IMG/VR virus record: IMGVR_UViG_3300030098_003271
Location: 1 to 20,592 of that record
Reading direction: 5' to 3' (one strand)
Origin: a virus
Length of the DNA: 20,592 nt
The position numbers and the translations under genes were made by a program. Each line of letters begins with the position of its first letter. The first letter of the stretch is position 1. Shown here piece after piece: positions 14,419 through 19,760 of the stretch. Below the pieces are notes generated by a model. It made no database searches and was not told the DNA's origin. It saw only the letters and a list, made by a program, of their open reading frames with translations.

Positions 14419-14979
14419 ATGTATAATCAAAGACCTTCTAAAATAAATAAATTGTTGGTAGGTTCTTTAGGAATTATCTTTGGTTTATCACATTTTGCAT
14501 TGATACAGTCAGCAGTTAATAAGAAAAGTAATTTACCTATAATAAATTTACCCGTAGGACCTTACACAACCTATCAGGTAGATGCTTCTGAATTTGGATA
14601 TAAGATATCATATATGGCTAATGATCCAAAGGTTTTAAATAGTATAAAGAGAAGTGAAATACCAAAAGGATTCTTTGGTAATAAGAAAGAAAAAATAGTA
14701 ATTAGTAAAGAATTTACAATGAATGGAGAGATAATTAATTCAAATACTCCTGAACAAGGCTCTGGACCAACAGACAAAGAGATAGCGTGTTACAAGATAG
14801 AAGGAAGTGGAGAGTCTACAGGAAAGCTTGTAGGGGCTTCTGTAGGTGTTAAAGCAGCTCCAGTTGTAAGTAATATACCTATCATAGGTTGGCTGGCTGC
14901 AGGATGGGTTGCAATGTTTGGACAGGACAAAGGTGCAGAGATAGGTGGTCAGATAGCACAGGACTTTAATGACTGCTAG
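14419..14979 (+). CDS. Unknown membrane protein with two hydrophobic segments (186 aa)
   Basis: Residues 11-31 (KLLVGSLGIIFGLSHFALIQ) form an N-terminal membrane anchor or uncleaved signal. Residues about 136-167 (LVGASVGVKAAPVV, IPIIGWLAAGWVAMFG) form a glycine-rich hydrophobic segment of glycine-zipper type. The polar region between them (32-135) would be outside the cytoplasm if both segments cross the membrane once each. It overlaps the next gene by 1 nt. I do not recognise a named family. Co-location with five other membrane or exported proteins suggests an envelope function; holin-like, injection-related or exclusion roles are all open. Confidence 0.7.
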   Translation: MYNQRPSKINKLLVGSLGIIFGLSHFALIQSAVNKKSNLPIINLPVGPYTTYQVDASEFGYKISYMANDPKVLNSIKRSEIPKGFFGNKKEKIVISKEFTMNGEIINSNTPEQGSGPTDKEIACYKIEGSGESTGKLVGASVGVKAAPVVSNIPIIGWLAAGWVAMFGQDKGAEIGGQIAQDFNDC

Positions 14980-15719
14980 TGTCTGAGATACCAGCAATAG
15001 GGATAGGTCAGATAAATGTCAATTCAATTCCTGTTAATAATATTAATCTTTCGACACCATTTACTCCACCTGTAACACTACAAATTGGATCTCCAATAGT
15101 TGATATTCCAGGTTGTGTTAAATTTAATCCTGCAAATAAAAATTCTATAGAACTTGTTAATCAGGATGATAGAGGATCTCGTGTCTTATGTGACGGTTCT
15201 GTACCTTGGTTTGAACCTTTGGATTATCAACCGGAGAATCTTATATACGTACAGGAAGAATCAGTTCCTGTTGTTGCACCACCTCCAGAAGCAAAGACAG
15301 ATCAACCTGGTGTAGGTGAAATACCAAAAACAGATACAGAAAAAGATGTACCGTGCCCCGGACCTACTGACCAGAGGATAGGTGACATGAGAAATGCAGA
15401 ATCCAGAGAGAAAGTTGTATCACATTCTCTCAGTCCAGATGGTAAAACCTGCATAACAAATTACGAATTAACATCACCTGTTGAAAAATATCTACCTACA
15501 ACATCACAGATAAGCACGACGGCTGCAATCGCAGTCGTGGCAACCGCTGCAGCAGCTTCAACACCCATATTATTAAGGTTAATAAAGCCACTAATAAAGC
15601 AGGTTATTAAAAGAATTAAGGCTTTGTTAGGTAAAAAAGAAAAGAAATTATTTTCTACTTCTGCTCGTCTGAAGAAGTCGAAGATTCTGACGAAAGTACG
15701 TGCTGATGATTCGGAATAA
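14979..15719 (+). CDS. Proline-rich protein with C-terminal membrane anchor (246 aa)
   Basis: The start is GTG at 14979, overlapping the previous TAG by 1 nt (TAGTG). Residues 1-90 carry IDIPGC-like strands, CVKFNPANKN at 46-55 and DDRGSRVLCDG at 63-73. A Pro-rich linker follows (97-130). Residues 179-199 (STTAAIAVVATAAAASTPIL) are a membrane span, followed at 200-223 by a strongly basic amphipathic helix (RLIKPLIKQVIKRIKALLGK) and a Lys/Arg tail. The four Cys are at 46, 71, 126 and 158. A single C-terminal span with positive residues after it puts the bulk outside and the tail in the cytoplasm. I recall proteins with the 'RGSRVLCDG' motif in cyanophages, without known function. Its end overlaps the convergent exported-protein gene by 65 nt. 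Confidence 0.7.
   Translation: MSEIPAIGIGQINVNSIPVNNINLSTPFTPPVTLQIGSPIVDIPGCVKFNPANKNSIELVNQDDRGSRVLCDGSVPWFEPLDYQPENLIYVQEESVPVVAPPPEAKTDQPGVGEIPKTDTEKDVPCPGPTDQRIGDMRNAESREKVVSHSLSPDGKTCITNYELTSPVEKYLPTTSQISTTAAIAVVATAAAASTPILLRLIKPLIKQVIKRIKALLGKKEKKLFSTSARLKKSKILTKVRADDSE
15515..15539 (+). other. GC-rich stem-loop inside the 246-aa gene
   Basis: CACGA/TCGTG and CTGC/GCAG form two stacked stems of 5 and 4 bp around the loop AATC, with a 3-nt CGG bulge on the left arm. It lies just before the part encoding the membrane span. It stands out against the AT-rich background. It may be fortuitous within an Ala-rich coding stretch. Confidence 0.35.
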
Positions 15720-16497
15720 CACCGTGAGGATTCGTCACTACAACATCTGCACAGATTTTATATGAAGGACTTTCAGGATGGAATGACACTCCAAGTTTTT
15801 TCTGCTCGGCACAGTGCTTCAATCTTGAGATCTCAAAGTCTAATCTTTTGTTAGCAACTAACTGAGCATAATATTGATTCTGTGTATCAGCAGCCTTTAG
15901 ACAGCCCTCTGTGTGTCTTCTATCTAATGGGATGGATATTGTAGCTGAGATACCCCATCCAATATTGTGATTGGATTTTTGACCTGTCCTGGTAGGTTTG
16001 TGATAAAGAATAGATCCTGGATTATCTAATACTCCATCATTGTTGGCATCACTGTTATCAAATACTGGGTCCATATAAATATCTTCATAGGGCTCTTTCC
16101 ATGAATCACTCATGGTTACAAATGGAGTGATATTCAAAGTAGATCCCTGACACTGAACTCCATTTCCATAAGTATTAGTTATATAAGGACCCTGAAGCAC
16201 CTGTATAGCTTGATTCGTAACGCTCCCTGATGAATTTGCTACTGGATTTGCAGTGGCTGATACACCTCCCACCTCATTGGCATAGACAGGAGCACCAAGA
16301 ATATTCAGTGCAATTAGTATAAACTTTACTGGCTGAACGTGGAAACCGTGTCTGTGACTGAAGTTACCTCGGTTGTTCTCTGGATTATGGTTTGAGATTT
16401 TAATCCGGGTTGACTGAGAGTTGTTGTCAGTTGCCAAGGCTTGCTGGAATCTGTTATGGAGAAGTTCGGCATGCTTGTAGCGTCTAAATTTGTCCAC
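15655..16497 (-). CDS. Exported protein, third of a secreted trio (up to 280 aa; start unresolved)
   Basis: The only upstream ATG is at 16497, but it would overlap the preceding coding region by 172 nt and put a signal peptide 56 residues inside the protein. The signal-like stretch VKFILIALNILGAPVYA|NE begins at codon 57 (16329). That codon is GTA, which overlaps the stop of the upstream gene as GTAA exactly where ATG or GTG would be expected. The mature part has GGVSATANPVANSSGSVTNQ, YITNTYGNGVQCQGSTLNIT, a calcium-loop-like DANNDGVLD, IPLDRRHTEGCLKAA, and NKRLDFEISRLKHCAEQKKL...SPSYKICADVVV near the end. These motifs are familiar from cyanophage exported proteins. The true start could be a rare codon, a frameshift or a sequence error. 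Cys pairs suggest disulphides outside the cytoplasm. Confidence 0.65.
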   Translation of the reverse strand: MDKFRRYKHAELLHNRFQQALATDNNSQSTRIKISNHNPENNRGNFSHRHGFHVQPVKFILIALNILGAPVYANEVGGVSATANPVANSSGSVTNQAIQVLQGPYITNTYGNGVQCQGSTLNITPFVTMSDSWKEPYEDIYMDPVFDNSDANNDGVLDNPGSILYHKPTRTGQKSNHNIGWGISATISIPLDRRHTEGCLKAADTQNQYYAQLVANKRLDFEISRLKHCAEQKKLGVSFHPESPSYKICADVVVTNPHGVIPNHQHVLSSESSTSSDEQK

Positions 16498-16787
16498 GTA
16501 GAATTAATTCCATTTATAGACTGGGTTGTGCTTGCAGCAGGAGGCACCAGACTATTACTATCTGTGCTTATATTATTACCTGTAACTGTATATTGCCAGC
16601 CCGTTTGATATTCAATCACATTTATGGTCTCTGTCACTGTAGAGCTAGTCTCAGTGTGACTCGTAAGACTACCACTCTGAAAGTTTGGCACTATGGGAAC
16701 GCCTATTGCAGGTGCATTCAGTGAACTTAATACGACCACAGGTATCACACTTCTCAGAATCTTCATTCTCTTTAATCGCAAAAGCAT
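16326..16787 (-). CDS. Exported Thr/Ser-rich protein, second of a secreted trio (153 aa)
   Basis: A signal peptide is visible: MKILRSVIPVVVLSSLNAPA from residue 8, with cleavage likely near 27-30. The start may be residue 1 (16787) or the ATG at residue 8 (16766). The mature part is VPIVPNFQSGSLTSHTETSS, then TVTETINVIEYQTGWQYTVT, and it is rich in Thr, Ser and Val with no Cys, suggesting a beta-structured exported protein. It lies 12 nt after the 165-aa gene. The motif 'PIVPNF..G....HTET' is known to me from cyanophage proteins without function. The stop TAA (16326-16328) overlaps the probable start region of the third gene. Confidence 0.7.
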   Translation of the reverse strand: MLLRLKRMKILRSVIPVVVLSSLNAPAIGVPIVPNFQSGSLTSHTETSSTVTETINVIEYQTGWQYTVTGNNISTDSNSLVPPAASTTQSINGINSTWTNLDATSMPNFSITDSSKPWQLTTTLSQPGLKSQTIIQRTTEVTSVTDTVSTFSQ

Positions 16788-16799
16788 GATCTTTCAGTT

Positions 16800-17297
16800 T
16801 CATTTGATTGTAATTTCACTGGTGAATTGACCTATAGCACTGGTGCCTGAGCCTCCGCCAGTTATCGTAATTGCTCCAGCTGTTGTGATTGTGCCGGCAA
16901 GGTCGCCTGCTGATCCTGATGCAGTAGAAGTTTGACTACTAAAGTTACCTACTGCTCCGACGCTAGGAGCACTTGTAGCAACTGCATCTCCTTGGGTAAA
17001 GGATTGTGTGAATGAAAAGCTGTTGCCAGCTGTCTTCTGTGTAACTTCTAAAGCTGGTATTGCACCAACTCCTGATGATATAGTCAATGATCCAAGGCCG
17101 TCAGAAACTGCACTGCCACCTGTTGGTGTATATGTTGTATCCACCCCTGATCCACTTATCGAGTAACTCGTCCCGATCCGTTCAACCTGTGTCGCTGCAG
17201 CATTAACCTGGAGCTGTATACTGCTAGATAATTTTGAAGTAATATCGGCTCTGACTGGGGCTGCAAACAACAGAAGAAAAGGTAGTATCTTCCACAT
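16800..17297 (-). CDS. Exported Gly/Ser/Thr-rich protein, first of a secreted trio (165 aa)
   Basis: The N-terminus MWKILPFLLLFAAPVRA is a clear signal peptide with a likely cleavage after A17 (VRA|D). The mature region begins DITSKLSSSIQLQVNAAATQ, then low-complexity Gly/Ser/Thr/Ala with alternating hydrophobics (AITITGGGSGTSAIGQ, FTSEITIK), a beta-solenoid or fibril-like composition. No Cys. It is the first gene of the - strand trio and is read away from the 17298-17398 gap. The ATG has no Shine-Dalgarno (ATAAACATCATG). The protein should leave the cytoplasm; whether it stays on the host surface, enters virions or is released cannot be told. Confidence 0.75.
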   Translation of the reverse strand: MWKILPFLLLFAAPVRADITSKLSSSIQLQVNAAATQVERIGTSYSISGSGVDTTYTPTGGSAVSDGLGSLTISSGVGAIPALEVTQKTAGNSFSFTQSFTQGDAVATSAPSVGAVGNFSSQTSTASGSAGDLAGTITTAGAITITGGGSGTSAIGQFTSEITIK

Positions 17298-17398
17298 GAT
17301 GTTTATGTATAAATATTCATAAGTCTATCATCCACATAAATTAGATTTACGTATCAAAAATTGATGCTTGTAGACTATCTTTAGATACAATTTTAGAT
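17298..17398. other. Divergent intergenic region
   Basis: This 101-nt AT-rich gap lies between the - strand exported trio and the + strand two-TM gene. It contains TATAAATA at 17308-17315 (+). A sigma70-like pair, TTGATG (17361) and TACAAT (17386) with 19-nt spacing, ends only 8 nt before the ATG at 17399. No clear - strand promoter box was found for the trio. Confidence 0.4.
17308..17315 (+). promoter_or_regulatory. T4-type late promoter box TATAAATA
   Basis: This is an exact match to the T4 late promoter core on the + strand, upstream of the gene at 17399 by 83 nt. It sits in a divergent gap. On the - strand it reads TATTTATA, so it does not serve the exported trio. Confidence 0.45.
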
Positions 17399-17827
17399 AT
17401 GTCTTGTCACGAAGATCATAAGGGAGAAGAAGATCCTAAAAAGAAAAAGAATGTCCTCCAGAAGATCAAAGAAAATATAGATGATAAAGAGGAACAATTA
17501 GCCTTTATCTCAGTCATAGTAAGGCTTGTCGTAGTTGGGTGGAGTGGTTTTCTCGTTAGCTTAAACTACATCTCTATACCAGGCTATGCAAATGAACCCA
17601 AGGATATCACCTTCCCGGCCAGCTTGCTGACTGCCGGAATCAGTACCTTTGGCATTGAGGCATCTCGTAAGAAGGGAGATGGTATCAATAGAAAAGATAA
17701 TGCTCCAAATTTAACTAAAGCTGATTTCGAAAAGCTTATAGAGAAGGCTTCACAATCTGCTCCTACTCAGATACTTCGTATCGAACAGGCACCTATAAAG
17801 ATTGTTACCGAGAATAAATCACAGTAG
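17399..17827 (+). CDS. Small two-TM membrane protein, holin-like candidate (142 aa)
   Basis: An acidic/basic N-tail (MSCHEDHKGEEDPKKKK, then KENIDDKEEQ) precedes a hydrophobic segment at 34-57 (AFISVIVRLVVVGWSGFLVS). A second, weaker segment is at 69-87 (ITFPASLLTAGISTFGIEA). The C-terminal tail is polar, charged and cytoplasm-like. Size and two spans would fit a holin, but the family is not recognised and no endolysin lies in the window. Proteins of this type occur in marine T4-like phages. It is read away from the exported trio and precedes the small-gene cluster. Start: ATG 17399 with no Shine-Dalgarno. A GC-rich inverted repeat lies within the gene at 17612-17639. Confidence 0.7.
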   Translation: MSCHEDHKGEEDPKKKKNVLQKIKENIDDKEEQLAFISVIVRLVVVGWSGFLVSLNYISIPGYANEPKDITFPASLLTAGISTFGIEASRKKGDGINRKDNAPNLTKADFEKLIEKASQSAPTQILRIEQAPIKIVTENKSQ

Positions 17828-17850
17828 TATTTGTTTAACTACATTTAATT

Positions 17851-18069
17851 ATGGAAACTGTAATCGCCAATCTTAAAAAACAACTGCTTGATCAGAGAAC
17901 AGAACTTAGTACGAACATTAAAAATAGTGAGGATAATTTAATTCGTACAAAGGAAGGGTTTTTAAAGGTGGAAGGTGCTCTTGAGCTTATTAACATCATT
18001 GAGACAGAGATGTCTAAAGTAGAAAAACAAACAGATGAAGTTATCGAAGAGGTAATAGGGAGTAGCTGA
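17851..18069 (+). CDS. Small coiled-coil protein (72 aa)
   Basis: The product is helical with heptad-like hydrophobics (METVIANLKKQLLDQRTELS, EDNLIRTKEGFLKVEGALEL, INIIETEMSKVEKQT). No Cys, signal or membrane span. The 'KxxExFLKVxGALE' segment is similar to small proteins in cyanophages of unknown role. It overlaps the next gene by 1 nt (TGATG), so the two are coupled. It may be a structural linker or a partner of the following protein. Confidence 0.65.
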   Translation: METVIANLKKQLLDQRTELSTNIKNSEDNLIRTKEGFLKVEGALELINIIETEMSKVEKQTDEVIEEVIGSS

Positions 18070-18287
18070 TGACTGAAGAATTCACACAAGGAAGATTCAA
18101 GGCTCTGGGATTAGTATCTCAATATCTTAAATCTCCTTCTCGTGAGTTACTTCTTGAATCAATTTACTGTGATGTTAAGGAAGAAGATCTTCGCTGGGTA
18201 ACAGAAAGATTTCATTATTACACACTCCGATTGTTAGAAGATGTTGAAGAAAAAATTAAACATTCTAGAAAATCCAGTAATAACTGA
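18069..18287 (+). CDS. Small protein of unknown function (72 aa)
   Basis: It begins MTEEFTQGRFKALGLVSQYL and continues KSPSRELLLESIYCDVKEED, then LRWVTERFHYYTLRLLEDVE. It is acidic and helical, with one Cys. It overlaps the coiled-coil gene by 1 nt and ends 13 nt before the HNH gene. I do not recognise it. Confidence 0.6.
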   Translation: MTEEFTQGRFKALGLVSQYLKSPSRELLLESIYCDVKEEDLRWVTERFHYYTLRLLEDVEEKIKHSRKSSNN

Positions 18288-18289
18288 AT

Positions 18290-18293
18290 GAGG
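18290..18293 (+). promoter_or_regulatory. Shine-Dalgarno GAGG before the HNH gene
   Basis: GAGG lies 7 nt before ATG 18301 and supports that start over the ATG at residue 8. Most neighbours lack such a site. Confidence 0.5.
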
Positions 18294-18300
18294 AAAATGT

Positions 18301-18696
18301 ATGCACATTAGGGTTGACCTAATGAAGCATGAATTGCCCATGTTCCATACGGAAAATGATTTATTACAAAACCTTGTTGTTACCAGTCCGAAGAGTGCGA
18401 GAAAGAAATTTAGAGAAAGTATTTTTGAATCGTGGGAATGGAGATGTATGTACTGCGATGAAGCACTGACAGAAATAACAGCTACGATTGATCATATAAA
18501 ACCGAAAGTAAAAGGAGGACATTCGACTAGAAATAATATGGGTCTTTGTTGTAGTAAATGTAATTCCAGTAAAGGATCACAATTGGTATTTGATTACTAT
18601 AATAAATCTCATCCCTGTTATTCAGAAGCGAGGGCTAGTAAAATAAAAGAATGGATTGACCAGCATTTTGTAGTATGGTCATTAAAACCCGGATAA
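18301..18696 (+). CDS. Free-standing HNH endonuclease (131 aa)
   Basis: A classical HNH domain fills the middle: C49-x2-C52, then IDHIKPKVKGG at about 63-73 with the catalytic His65, an N78/N79 position, and C84-x2-C87-N88 with SSKG after it. The four Cys should bind a structural zinc and the His acts as general base for phosphodiester cleavage. The N-terminal 40 residues are basic (SPKSARKKFRES) and could bind DNA. Short HNH proteins in phages are often homing endonucleases that spread into neighbours' genomes; others act in packaging. Its place among small accessory genes, with a ribosome site unlike its neighbours, fits a mobile endonuclease. No intron or intein is seen. Confidence 0.85.
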   Translation: MHIRVDLMKHELPMFHTENDLLQNLVVTSPKSARKKFRESIFESWEWRCMYCDEALTEITATIDHIKPKVKGGHSTRNNMGLCCSKCNSSKGSQLVFDYYNKSHPCYSEARASKIKEWIDQHFVVWSLKPG

Positions 18697-18700
18697 ACTG

Positions 18701-18889
18701 ATGAGAGAAAGAACATCTAATGACAGACCAGCAGCGTTAGAAGCTAAATATGATCCAAATGATCCAGAACAATCTAGAGAGTTAGGAGTACCTGCAGAGG
18801 CTGATATTTTTTTAAAAGCTTTTGCAAAAAATTTAACAGATAAATCTATGAAAGGAGATATGAGAGGATCTATGGGAGGGTATAGATAA
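18701..18889 (+). CDS. Small charged protein with SMKG motif (62 aa)
   Basis: It is hydrophilic and Asp/Glu/Pro-rich (RPAALEAKYDPNDPEQSREL), then DIFLKAFAKNLTDKSMKGD and a Gly/Arg tail RGSMGGYR. No Cys or membrane segment. The stop overlaps the next ATG (TAATG). The next gene also carries SMKG followed by a basic/Gly stretch, so the two may be related or share a partner. Confidence 0.6.
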   Translation: MRERTSNDRPAALEAKYDPNDPEQSRELGVPAEADIFLKAFAKNLTDKSMKGDMRGSMGGYR

Positions 18890-19044
18890 TGAGGGATGCT
18901 AAAGAATTCTTAGAAGATTATGATGTTGAAGGCGTCATTAGAAAAATTCAGGATGAAAGAGGTCTTGAAGCAGGGGAAAGATCTATGAAAGGTAAAGTTG
19001 GAAGAGAAATCAATGCTCCAGAAAGAGTAAGTAATTACATGTAA
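18889..19044 (+). CDS. Small charged protein with SMKG motif (51 aa)
   Basis: ATG at 18889 (overlapping the preceding TAA) to TAA 19042-19044 gives MRDAKEFLEDYDVEGVIRKI, QDERGLEAGERSMKGK, then VGREINAPERVSNYM. The N-terminal half is an acidic helix and the C-terminal half basic. The stop overlaps the next start again. The tight coupling on both sides and the shared SMKG word support it as a real gene. Function unknown. Confidence 0.65.
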   Translation: MRDAKEFLEDYDVEGVIRKIQDERGLEAGERSMKGKVGREINAPERVSNYM

Positions 19045-19325
19045 TGGCTAGTCGTAAAGAGGCTAAAAGTAAAGCCCAGATGAGAAAAGATAAGATGAAA
19101 TGTAACAAGCCTCAAAGGGCTCCAAAGGGTGCATCACAAAAATATATAGTTAAAGCCTGTGCTAAAGGTGAAGAAAAAATAGTAAGGTTTGGATATAGAG
19201 GTATGCAGGATTTCTTGCAACATAAAGATCCTAAACGTAGAGCAAGTTTCAAAGCTCGCCATAAGTGCTCAGAAAAGAAAGATAAACTTACCCCTGGTTG
19301 GTGGGCTTGTAACTACAATTGGTAG
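19044..19325 (+). CDS. Lys/Cys-rich phage protein, DUF5754-like (93 aa)
   Basis: A basic N-tail (MASRKEAKSKAQMRKDKMKC) is followed by YIVKACAKGEEKIVRFG at 34-50, KDPKRRASFKARHKCSEKKD at 61-80 and PGWWACNYNW at the end. Four Cys (20, 39, 75, 89) may bind zinc. The pattern 'vKAC..GkeKiirFG...RR.SFrARHkC...Kdk....yWsC..W' is one I recall from a conserved family of unknown function (DUF5754) in marine phages and large viruses, with the family number less certain than the motif. Nucleic-acid binding is plausible from the charge. It overlaps the preceding gene by 1 nt. Confidence 0.75.
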   Translation: MASRKEAKSKAQMRKDKMKCNKPQRAPKGASQKYIVKACAKGEEKIVRFGYRGMQDFLQHKDPKRRASFKARHKCSEKKDKLTPGWWACNYNW

Positions 19326-19359
19326 TTGCCAAAACTAAATTTCACGATAGTTTAGTGTC

Positions 19360-19551
19360 ATGCAATGTTACTACTGCGATTCTAAACTAATTCAAAAAGG
19401 TTCTAATCGTCTAGATAATGACGATGATTATCGGGATACTTTTGATTTTGTTACTTATCTGGACTGCTCTAGATGTGGAGCTACAGTAGAAACTTATCGA
19501 AGACCAATACATATTATTTCTAAATTACATACCAAGAGGGAAGCAGCATGA
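19360..19551 (+). CDS. Zinc-ribbon mini-protein, copy 1 (63 aa)
   Basis: CxxC pairs at C3/C6 (MQCYYC) and C36/C39 (LDCSRCG) make a zinc ribbon, with an acidic loop (RLDNDDDYRDTFD) between them. The basic C-terminus (RPIHIISKLHTKREAA) differs from copy 2. It overlaps the next gene by 4 nt (ATGA). Small paired zinc ribbons occur in T4-like cyanophages and may bind DNA, RNA or polymerase. The specific role is unknown. Confidence 0.75.
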   Translation: MQCYYCDSKLIQKGSNRLDNDDDYRDTFDFVTYLDCSRCGATVETYRRPIHIISKLHTKREAA

Positions 19552-19760
19552 ATTGTTGGTCTTGTAATCATGAGTTGATATGGGGAGGAGATCATGATGG
19601 AGAGGATTACTGCAATGAAGAATATAATATAGTTACTAATTTACATTGCCCACGATGTGAAGCATTTGTATTGGTGTATCACTCTCCAAAAGATCCAGAG
19701 GATAGAATAGATACTGCTCCATGTTCTGTTGAAGATGATACACCTATTTGTGATATCTAA
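19548..19760 (+). CDS. Zinc-ribbon mini-protein, copy 2 (70 aa)
   Basis: It begins MNCWSCNHELIWGGDHDGED, with C3/C6 and C34/C37 (LHCPRCE) as the metal sites, and then an acidic tail. It is a tandem relative of the preceding gene. The 'CWxCxHELIWGGDHD' start is well conserved in cyanophages from memory. The stop TAA (19758-19760) overlaps the stop of the convergent oxygenase (TAG on the other strand), the two sharing CTAA. Confidence 0.8.
   Translation: MNCWSCNHELIWGGDHDGEDYCNEEYNIVTNLHCPRCEAFVLVYHSPKDPEDRIDTAPCSVEDDTPICDI

Noticed and set aside
14574-14997. Two short - strand frames under the 186-aa membrane gene
   Set aside because: Their hydrophobic look follows from the opposite strand of a membrane protein gene, and there is no start context.
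17892-18089. 65-codon - strand frame opposite the coiled-coil gene
   Set aside because: It is the antisense of a helical gene that is coupled by TGATG to its neighbour; no independent support.
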